Shown: positions 42,116-47,453 of the stretch, piece after piece
How the letters are laid out: each line of letters begins with the position of its first letter
How positions within the stretch are numbered: the first letter of the stretch is position 1
DNA from: Chloroflexota bacterium
Lineage (GTDB): Bacteria > Chloroflexota > UBA6077 > FW602-bin22 > JAMCWG01
Assembly (NCBI GenBank): GCA_023475235.1
Contig: JAMCWG010000135.1
Coordinates: 1 to 52,656 of the forward strand
Direction of reading: 5' to 3'
DNA length: 52,656 bases
The notes under the pieces: model-generated
Seen by the model: the letters and a program-made list of their open reading frames with translations, nothing else
Told to the model about the DNA's origin: nothing
Databases searched by the model: none
Made by a program: the position numbers and the translations under genes

Positions 42116-42556
42116 TCAGGAGCCGGAGGCGGCGAGAGCTAATCGACGCTTCGACAGGGCATCGGCGACGGCCTTCACACGATCGAGGTTGCCTGGATCC
42201 CCTCGAGGGCGGCGAGGTGGCAGGTTGACCTGGGCGAGGGTCTCGATCATCGGAGCCATGCCGGCCTGGTAGTCGCCGGCGGCGGCGGTTACGCCGGGGC
42301 CGTAGCGGCTTGCCCCCACGTCGACGGCTTTCCTCTGCCATTTGGCTGTGCCGGCCCTCCGGACCCCTCCGCTGAAGCGCTTGTCGATGTCGCCGGCGGA
42401 GACGGCAGCCTTGAAGTTACTCGCGGAGGCCTGGGTACTGCCCGCCCAGTCCTTGGTGGGATTGCGGACCCCCTGCTCGTAGTAGGATGATCGGCGGGGC
42501 GTTTCGGTGGACCACTTGTTGGCGATGTCGGCGAGTGGTTTGACCGCGACGGCCAT
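42116..42556 (-). CDS. Protein with repeated YxxGV units, first gene of the capsid operon
   Basis: 146 residues, mostly helical. A loose repeat of about 22-25 residues recurs: SYYEQGVRNPTKDWAGST, FSGGVRRAGTAKWQRKAV, RYGPGVTAAAGDYQAGMA. The end is LPPRRPRGDPGNLDRVKAVA. I recall similar sequences only as uncharacterised virus-type proteins, so no function is given. Position just upstream of the capsid-like gene suggests a scaffold or coat-associated protein. The ATG follows AGGAGGTCCCACA. Confidence 0.55.
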   Translation of the reverse strand: MAVAVKPLADIANKWSTETPRRSSYYEQGVRNPTKDWAGSTQASASNFKAAVSAGDIDKRFSGGVRRAGTAKWQRKAVDVGASRYGPGVTAAAGDYQAGMAPMIETLAQVNLPPRRPRGDPGNLDRVKAVADALSKRRLALAASGS

Positions 42557-42604
42557 TGTGGGACCTCCTGTTGGAGAGATTTGCAGGCGGAGATCCCAAA
42601 AGCA

Positions 42605-42636
42605 CGGCGGAGGCCAACGCTATGGGACCTCCGCCG
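42605..42636 (-). promoter_or_regulatory. Hairpin in the capsid-operon leader
   Basis: CGGCGGAGG and CCTCCGCCG form a 9-bp stem with a 14-base loop. It lies just downstream of the minus-strand -10 box, at the 5' end of the capsid message. It could protect the RNA or act in attenuation. No T-run follows, so a plain terminator is unlikely. Confidence 0.45.
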
Positions 42637-42638
42637 CT

Positions 42639-42666
42639 GTGACAAATATAAGTGAATTGCTATAAT
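42639..42666 (+). promoter_or_regulatory. Promoter for the nuclease-like gene
   Basis: GTGACA, 16 bases, TATAAT (a perfect -10), ending 19 bases before the ATG at 42686. It overlaps the opposite-strand promoter for the capsid operon, so the two probably compete. Confidence 0.6.
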
Positions 42667-42673
42667 ATGTCAA
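42645..42673 (-). promoter_or_regulatory. Strong vegetative promoter for the capsid operon
   Basis: On the minus strand: TTGACA, 17 bases, TATATT. This is a near-consensus sigma-70-type promoter about 90 bases before the first structural gene. It shares DNA with the plus-strand promoter. Confidence 0.65.
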
Positions 42674-42685
42674 CGGTAGGTTGAG

Positions 42686-43195
42686 ATGACGGAACAACGA
42701 GAGCGCCGACTGGCCGGGGAGTACTGCGCACAACGATTGGTCCAGGCCCAGGTGGTGATCCAGGGCTGTCCGCTGGGCCCGATACCGCCGGAGATCGAGG
42801 CGCGAGCTGAGGTGGCCCTGGCCAGGCGGATGGCGCGGCCCTGGCGGCCGGAGTGCGATATCCTGGCGGTCTGGCCGGATGGGATTGAGGTCATCGAGGC
42901 GAAGATATTCAAGCTGGTGGACGGCGCGGCGAAGCTGCTGCTCTATGCCAGCCTGGTCCCGACCACGCCGGAGCTGCAACGGTACTTGCCGAGGCCGGTC
43001 CGGATGCGGCTGATCTGTCCGTGGGTGTCGCCGGGGGTGGAGCAGTTCGCCGAGCGTTCCGGTGTCATCGTGGAGCGCTTCTCGCCGGCGTGGATCCAGG
43101 ACTATGTGGAGGCGCAGCATAACTACTGGACCAAGGGGTACCGGGAGGCGAGAGCTGAGCGACAGCGACGGATCCAGGAGCTCGGGCTAGGGTAG
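42686..43195 (+). CDS. PD-(D/E)XK nuclease-like protein
   Basis: 169 residues. The core CDILAVWPDGIEVIEAK has Asp, then 12 residues, then Glu-Ala-Lys, the spacing and hydrophobic strands of the PD-(D/E)XK fold used by many phage and repair nucleases. An upstream acidic residue in RPECD and an Arg-rich helix at the C-terminus (KGYREARAERQRRIQEL) fit DNA binding. Target unknown; replication-intermediate processing or host DNA cleavage are options. It has its own promoter, divergent from the capsid operon. Confidence 0.55.
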   Translation: MTEQRERRLAGEYCAQRLVQAQVVIQGCPLGPIPPEIEARAEVALARRMARPWRPECDILAVWPDGIEVIEAKIFKLVDGAAKLLLYASLVPTTPELQRYLPRPVRMRLICPWVSPGVEQFAERSGVIVERFSPAWIQDYVEAQHNYWTKGYREARAERQRRIQELGLG

Positions 43196-43220
43196 AGGCC
43201 CGAAGAAGGAGGCGAGTCAG

Positions 43221-43542
43221 ATGGTCTTGGAGAACTTTGTGACGCTGGTGCCGGGCGTGCCGAAGACGATGCACTTCACGGCGGGGGGAGATCGTCAATA
43301 AGGTCATTACGGATCCCGCGCTGCTGAGGGCCAAGACGATTAAGGCGCTTCATCTGGAGGTTGATCGCGAGGACGGGGTTCCTGTGAGCAAGAGCTTCAG
43401 TGTTACATCGGAGAAATTAGCGCAATCGTTGGCGCCGTACCTTGGGCCCGGGCGGCTTCCCCTGTATGACTTCACGATCACCTTGAGCGGATCTGGGTAC
43501 ACTCGCAGCTACTCGCTCGAGGCTCGGCCGGCCAGGTCGTGA
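43221..43542 (+). pseudogene. Small gene split by a one-base frameshift at a G6 run
   Basis: A good ribosome site (AGGAGG, eight bases before ATG 43221) begins MVLENFVTLVPGVPKTMHFT, but the frame stops soon after six Gs at 43283-43288. Skipping one base joins it to an open frame EIVNKVITDPALLRAKTIKA to the TGA at 43540-43542, with sensible protein character (YDFTITLSGSGYTRSYSLEA). The intact product would be about 106 residues. This is a real mutation, a sequencing error in the homopolymer, or a programmed shift. Function unknown; it follows the nuclease-like gene by 25 bases. Confidence 0.6.
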
Positions 43543-43674
43543 CGGGATCTGGACGGCAGTCTGACCCCTGGAACCTCTGTTTTATGTCAACTGGCTGTAT
43601 GATTCCACCTGGTAGGGCGATGCGGATGTTTGCGCTTGCACGCACGCCTGCACGCCAGCAAGATTTCATAGCCT

Positions 43675-44451
43675 CTAGGGTGCAGTGACCTCTGAGGGTC
43701 GCTGCCGAGTGGCATCGGCGAGAATACCAGCACAAGAGACGCAAACCCTCGGGTTACTGACCTGTCCGATGCGGTACATCTCGTGGCAGAACTCACACTC
43801 AAAGAGCATTGGCTCAACGGGGCCGGCCGGAGACTGCTCGACGTGCTGCTGCTGTATAACCTCGCCGACGTTGCGGATGTGCTCAGCCAGGTCCGCGACC
43901 TTCCAGCGGAAGACTAGCTGCTGCTGCAAGACTCGCTCCTGTATCTCGGGGTCCTCTATCTTGGCCAGCAAGTAGGCATGGCCTACCTTAATGAGATCTT
44001 CGTCTAGCGCTTCCCGGACAGCGGGAGTCGCCTGGGACACAACCATCAACTTCTCGATGTAGTCCCGGCTCAGACCGGTCCGCTTGGCGATCTCGTCGGA
44101 GTCCACCCCGTATTCCTTCCACAAGGCCCCGATGACTTCAACCATCTCGCTGGCCCGGGTCTTACCGCGAAGCTGGTTGGTGGCGAGGTTGTGGAAGAAG
44201 ACGTCCTTCATCTCCCCCTCGACGACAGCCACTTGAACAGAGGTGATGTTATTGGCAATGGCCTCCTGGAGCCGGTGGAGCCCATCCACCAGGACCAGGT
44301 CCTTGCCTACCTGGACCACCAGCGGCGGCTCCAGGATCCCGGCGTCCTTGATGGCCTGCTTGAACATGGCGAGGGTTTCGGAATCGAACACCGAAGTGAC
44401 ACGGACCTCCGGTACCTGAATCTTGCGGGGATCGACGGTGCGGATCTTCAT
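43675..44451 (-). CDS. ParB/Sulfiredoxin-like protein with C-terminal zinc ribbon
   Basis: 258 residues. The ParB-type N-terminal domain is clear: VDPRKIQVPEVRVTS, then PPLVVQVGKDLVLVDGLHRL (the GxxRxxA-like box, here GLHRLQEA), and NLATNQLRGKTRASEMVEV. A helix-turn-helix follows (SDEIAKRTGLSRDYIEKLM). The C-terminus adds CEFCHEMYRIGQVSNPRVCV with CVSC, a four-cysteine ribbon not usual in chromosomal ParB. Roles could be element partition, or transcription control as in phage ParB-like regulators. It follows the lipoprotein gene after three bases. Confidence 0.78.
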   Translation of the reverse strand: MKIRTVDPRKIQVPEVRVTSVFDSETLAMFKQAIKDAGILEPPLVVQVGKDLVLVDGLHRLQEAIANNITSVQVAVVEGEMKDVFFHNLATNQLRGKTRASEMVEVIGALWKEYGVDSDEIAKRTGLSRDYIEKLMVVSQATPAVREALDEDLIKVGHAYLLAKIEDPEIQERVLQQQLVFRWKVADLAEHIRNVGEVIQQQHVEQSPAGPVEPMLFECEFCHEMYRIGQVSNPRVCVSCAGILADATRQRPSEVTAP

Positions 44452-44454
44452 GGG

Positions 44455-44919
44455 TCATCTCCCAAGTAGTTTCTGAGTCTGCCCTTTTAGGTCAGCCTCT
44501 TGAGCTAGTTGCGCCTGATCGTCAGCGATGGCCCGTTTGATGCCTTGCTCGTTCCAGTCTGCCCTCTGGATCCACACCGTACGCATCCACGTCTGGTCAT
44601 AGTTGTAGGTGATGGCCACAGTGCCCAGGGTTGGTAGCTCTTCTGCCGAGATTATGAGCACCTTTGACCAGTCGATAGCGGTAGGGTCCCCACTCACGGG
44701 GGTCAGTGGTAAGACTGTAGTGGGTGCTGGCGGAGGCGCCGGCGCCGGGGGACGGGCAGTGGGCAGCGGGGTGGCGTAGCTATCTAGGACAGTACGGAGG
44801 GCCTGGCGGGTTTCGATGGCGGAGACACGGGCTTCGAGCTGAGGATCCGTGCTGGTACAGGCGGCGGCAGTGGCAACCAGGAGGGCGGTCAGGATGAGCA
44901 AGAACCTGATTGATTTCAT
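44455..44919 (-). CDS. Small secreted lipoprotein of unknown function
   Basis: 154 residues. The N-terminus KSIRFLLILTALLVATAAAC is a lipoprotein signal with the cysteine at residue 21, followed by a Pro/Ala-rich linker (PTARPPAPAPPPAPTTVLPL) and a C-terminal domain with VAITYNYDQTWMRTVWIQRA. An envelope lipoprotein made by a provirus suggests superinfection exclusion or another lysogenic conversion trait, but this is inference. It heads a two-gene operon with the ParB-like gene. Confidence 0.65.
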   Translation of the reverse strand: MKSIRFLLILTALLVATAAACTSTDPQLEARVSAIETRQALRTVLDSYATPLPTARPPAPAPPPAPTTVLPLTPVSGDPTAIDWSKVLIISAEELPTLGTVAITYNYDQTWMRTVWIQRADWNEQGIKRAIADDQAQLAQEADLKGQTQKLLGR

Positions 44920-44969
44920 AGAATTGCTCCCCCTAAAACGTTGAATTGCTCGCTGACGTATGATAACGT

Positions 44970-45009
44970 TGGGCCGGAGTGATTACAAGTGAAATCTTAC
45001 TCCGGCCCA
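44970..45009. promoter_or_regulatory. 11-bp inverted repeat between divergent genes (operator or leader hairpin)
   Basis: TGGGCCGGAGT (44970-44980) and ACTCCGGCCCA (44999-45009) are perfect complements with an 18-base spacer. The site lies in the leader of the lipoprotein/ParB operon, downstream of its promoter and upstream of the divergent ribbon-helix-helix gene. It could be a repressor site or an RNA hairpin. Confidence 0.5.
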
Positions 45010-45059
45010 GATCGTTTATGAAGGAGGCCAGGTGTCCGCCCGGTGGCTCCGTTATGTGA

Positions 45060-45089
45060 ACTATAGCACATCGATTCCGGTCTTGTCAA
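45060..45089 (-). promoter_or_regulatory. Promoter of the lipoprotein/ParB operon
   Basis: On the minus strand: TTGACA, 18 bases, TATAGT, about 140 bases before the lipoprotein ATG. The -35 box lies only 15 bases from the divergent start at 45105, so a protein bound there could control both directions. Confidence 0.55.
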
Positions 45090-45104
45090 ACGGGAGGTTT
45101 AATA

Positions 45105-45281
45105 ATGGCGATTCACACACTTGCCCTATCTGATGAGTTCTATAAGTGCCTCCAGGCTCAGGCGGCTGGAGAGGGTCGGCGGCTAAACGATCATATCCTG
45201 CTCCTTCTGCATGATGCGTATGAGCGAGCGGAGGTGCGGATCCAGCGACAGATCGTCGAGACCGAGAGGGATAGCGCCTAG
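45105..45281 (+). CDS. Arc/MetJ-like ribbon-helix-helix candidate regulator
   Basis: 58 residues beginning MAIHTLALSDEFYKCLQAQA. One N-terminal beta strand (IHTLALS) then two helices (DEFYKCLQAQAAGEG, LNDHILLLLHDAYERAE) is the layout of dimeric ribbon-helix-helix repressors. The ATG follows GGGAGGTTTAATA. It is divergent from the lipoprotein/ParB operon, overlapping its promoter region, a usual place for an autoregulated switch. Confidence 0.6.
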   Translation: MAIHTLALSDEFYKCLQAQAAGEGRRLNDHILLLLHDAYERAEVRIQRQIVETERDSA

Positions 45282-45289
45282 CATCATAG

Positions 45290-45862
45290 TTACGTCAAGT
45301 CGTGGTAGAACCCGTTCACATTATATCTACCTGTGTCTTTCCCCCCATCAACCCTTGGCGCTTCGTGTCTTTCCTCCCCCCTGTCCGGCTCTGCGTGGGC
45401 GGTGTCCGGCCTGGTGGTTAGCTGCTGGCCGGCGTAGAGGTGTATCAGGGGGGCGGCCACGGTGAGGACCTCGCCGGTTTGCCGGTCGACCAGGTTGCCG
45501 GTGGGGTTCCGGTCGAAGACGGAGCGCACGAGGTCGATGGGTGCCCGTGCTTCTCTTCTGGCCTTGGCCCGGCGCTGGGCCTGGCGTCTGGCCCGCTCCG
45601 TGCGTTGGTCCCTGGCGCGGGCTTTCTGTTCTTCGGCCTGGCTCTTTTTGTATTCTTGGTCCTGGAGCATTAGCCAGGTGGCGTACTGTGCGGGGTTGCG
45701 GTAGGGGATGCCCTTGGCTTCGTGGGCCTGGATGTCGAGTTCTTCCACGCAGGAGTTGCACAGGTGCTTGTAGTCCTGGAAGCCGTGGTTGACCTGCATC
45801 CAGTTGCGGCGTGTCCGGTGGCAGCGGTCGCAGGTGTGGGAGCCGTGGGGTTTGTAGGCCAC
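45290..45862 (-). CDS. Zinc-finger protein with basic helical middle
   Basis: 190 residues. The N-terminus has CDRCHRTRRNWMQVN and HLCNSCVEEL, a CxxC...CxxC finger. A long basic helix follows (RARRQAQRRAKARREARAP). Near residue 130 VDRQTGEVLTVAAPLIHLY resembles a beta segment. The last 15 residues (KDTGRYNVNGFYHDLT) are encoded by the internal copy of the dif-like site. The GTG start follows AGGAGG. Nucleic-acid binding is likely; specific role unknown. Confidence 0.55.
   Translation of the reverse strand: MAYKPHGSHTCDRCHRTRRNWMQVNHGFQDYKHLCNSCVEELDIQAHEAKGIPYRNPAQYATWLMLQDQEYKKSQAEEQKARARDQRTERARRQAQRRAKARREARAPIDLVRSVFDRNPTGNLVDRQTGEVLTVAAPLIHLYAGQQLTTRPDTAHAEPDRGEERHEAPRVDGGKDTGRYNVNGFYHDLT
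45304..45331. repeat. Internal third copy of the dif-like site
   Basis: GGTAGAACCCG, centre TTCACA, then TTATATCTACC. It matches the left junction (31348-31375) at 23 of 28 positions, differing only in the inner half of the left arm. It lies inside the 3' end of the zinc-finger gene, 13.96 kb from the left site and 2.71 kb from the right one. Confidence 0.6.
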
Positions 45863-45975
45863 GGTGGGCGCTCCTCCTGTCTAGGGTCGGGGCGGCTGCC
45901 GGACAGGGCACCGGGGATCGGTCGGTGCGGCAGCCGCTCCCGCTCGTATGGGTGGCCCTTGGGGGGCCGGTGCAT

Positions 45976-46580
45976 AGGTTACAGCAAGGTTAAAGGAATT
46001 GCAACCTCTTTCTTACCTGGAATATTGCACAAGGATATCGGGGGGATCTCAGCTGTCGGTTTGTGCATTTTGCCGGTTTGGATGCGATGGGGACGGGGCT
46101 GGCTGTCGCTGGGCCTGGCCGCTGGTGGGCGGGAGCCGCACGCCGAGGGACCCGCCGAAGCCGCGAGGTGTGGGCGGGGGTGGCGGGGCGGGCGAGCTTG
46201 CGAGGCGGGACACGGCAGCGGCGACCCGGCAGGGGGCAGCGCGCCGTAGGGGGCCACGAGCGGTTGACGGTGTCGGGCCGAGGGAGCGTAGCGACCGCTG
46301 GGAATGGCCGCTCTCCGCAGAGGCCGAGGTTAAGGGCGGGTTGGGCGGGAACTCAACATAGCGGCGAGAGCCGGGGGCCGCAAGCCAAGCCGAAGGCCAC
46401 CGAGCGTGCGAGGGGGCCGGAGGCGGGCGGCCACCGGCGGCCCCCCGGCCAAGGCCGGGGGCGAGCCGCACCGCAAAGCAGTAGAGATACCACGGGCCGA
46501 TGCCGGTGGGCGGCCACCCGACATCGGCGACCGCTGGGGTGCGGTCCGTCCTGCCGGATGGCCGCTCGGCTTTGAGCGCC
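45976..46580. other. 605-bp GC-rich stretch without a convincing gene
   Basis: Very G+C-rich from about 46070. Openings exist on both strands, up to about 170 codons, but they are Arg/Gly/Pro-rich, mutually overlapping and lack plausible starts. Features seen: a hairpin CCCCCGGCC/GGCCGGGGG at 46442-46461, and the string GCGACCGCTGGG followed by ATGGCCGCTC occurring twice (near 46291 and 46528). It may be an origin, a structured RNA or spacer. Confidence 0.5.
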
Positions 46581-46703
46581 CTACCCTTGTCGCCGGTGGG
46601 TGTGTAGGACCACCCACAGCAGGTAGATCACTACCAGCGATAGGGCGGCGTTGGTGAAGTGGGCGGCTTCGATGGCGAGGTCTAATAGCCGGTCGGGGTT
46701 CAT
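46581..46703 (-). CDS. 40-residue single-span membrane peptide
   Basis: MNPDRLLDLAIEAAHFTNAA then a hydrophobic span LSLVVIYLLWVVL and a basic end HTHRRQG. The ATG follows AGGAGG and overlaps the stop of the previous gene by four bases (ATGA), strong evidence that it is translated. Last gene of a five-gene chain. Function unknown; membrane anchor or holin-like. Confidence 0.6.
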   Translation of the reverse strand: MNPDRLLDLAIEAAHFTNAALSLVVIYLLWVVLHTHRRQG

Positions 46704-47002
46704 TGCGGCCTCCTGTTGGGCGTGGTGAATTCGAGGGTCTCTTCGTCAAGGTCGGACTGGCGGGTGATAGCCAGGTCGGAGCGCATCACCATCCGGTGGC
46801 ATAGCTCGTTGACCAGGTCGTGGGTTAGCAGGTGGGCGAGGGTTGGGAAGCGTGCCCAGAGGCGAGAGACGATCTGGTTGGTGGTCATCGGCTTGCGGAC
46901 GATGGCGGCGATCTCCCGTCTGACGATTGCCTGCTGCGTGCGGTCGAGGGGCTTGCCTCGGTCGGGGTCGGGGTAGCCGGTTGGTGCCCATCGTATGGTC
47001 AT
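46700..47002 (-). CDS. Unrecognised 100-residue protein, winged-helix-like
   Basis: Helical, with REIAAIVRKPMTTNQIVSRL and FPTLAHLLTHDLVNELCHRM suggesting a winged-helix or similar DNA-binding domain. An acidic/Thr-rich tail follows. The ATG has AGGAGG upstream and overlaps the preceding 34-residue gene by four bases. It probably works with the HU-like protein two genes before it in transcription order. Confidence 0.55.
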   Translation of the reverse strand: MTIRWAPTGYPDPDRGKPLDRTQQAIVRREIAAIVRKPMTTNQIVSRLWARFPTLAHLLTHDLVNELCHRMVMRSDLAITRQSDLDEETLEFTTPNRRPQ

Positions 47003-47103
47003 TGTGCGGCCTCCTGCTGGTGTGTGGTTTGGTGGAACGGTTGTTCTGCTCTAGTGTGGGCGGTTTGGGTATGTTCTGTCAAGGTGCTGAGGATTGGGTT
47101 CAT
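46999..47103 (-). CDS. 34-residue peptide in the overlapping operon
   Basis: MNPILSTLTEHTQTAHTRAE followed by QPFHQTTHQQEAAQ. Rich in His, Gln and Thr; no membrane span. It starts four bases inside the HU-like gene and ends four bases inside the next gene, with CAGGAGG before its ATG. The double ATGA overlap supports translation. It could simply be a coupling peptide that carries ribosomes to the next gene. Confidence 0.5.
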   Translation of the reverse strand: MNPILSTLTEHTQTAHTRAEQPFHQTTHQQEAAQ

Positions 47104-47453
47104 TGGGGGGCGCCTCCTGTTTTTTGTGGTCGGAGCCTGCGGCGGCGGCTTTGGGCCGCGGCGTTGGTGAGTAGGGTTAGTCGGCTGCGGGAGTGGGTGC
47201 GGACCGTGGTTCCGTTGGGTAGGCGGTAGGTCCTGGGCTTACGGGCCGTGAGGGCTAGGGTGCCGAGGCGGGGTAGCCGGACCATCCGGCCACGGGCTAG
47301 CTCTAATTGGATGCGCTTGCAGGTTTCGGCGATCAGCAGGGTTAGCAGCTCTAGCCGTAGGGCGTCGGTGCCGGTTCCGAGGATGGCCCGGGCTATGCCT
47401 CGATGGTCGGTGGTTTCGGGGCCGCTGGGCGGCAGGTTGGCTAGCAGGTTCAT
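47100..47453 (-). CDS. HU/IHF-like DNA-binding protein
   Basis: 117 residues. LLIAETCKRIQLELARGRMV then RLPRLGTLALTARKPRTYRL matches the HU pattern 'I..aL..G..V.L.gFGtF.v..R..R', followed by the DNA-clasping arm region (PNGTTVRTHSRSRLTLLTNA). The N-terminal 30 residues are extra and the C-terminus is Arg-rich. HU/IHF homologues bend DNA during packaging, replication or recombination. It starts with a four-base overlap of the upstream gene. The match is by pattern and should be confirmed by profile search. Confidence 0.6.
   Translation of the reverse strand: MNLLANLPPSGPETTDHRGIARAILGTGTDALRLELLTLLIAETCKRIQLELARGRMVRLPRLGTLALTARKPRTYRLPNGTTVRTHSRSRLTLLTNAAAQSRRRRLRPQKTGGAPQ

Noticed and set aside
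45018-45059. A 13-codon frame in the lipoprotein leader region
   Set aside because: Too short to separate from chance, with no conserved attenuator-like residues.
46063-46749. Overlapping open frames of 120-170 codons on both strands in the GC-rich stretch
   Set aside because: Their products are Arg/Gly/Pro-rich on both strands, with no ribosome site or domain pattern. They conflict with the well-supported 40- and 100-residue genes at the right edge.
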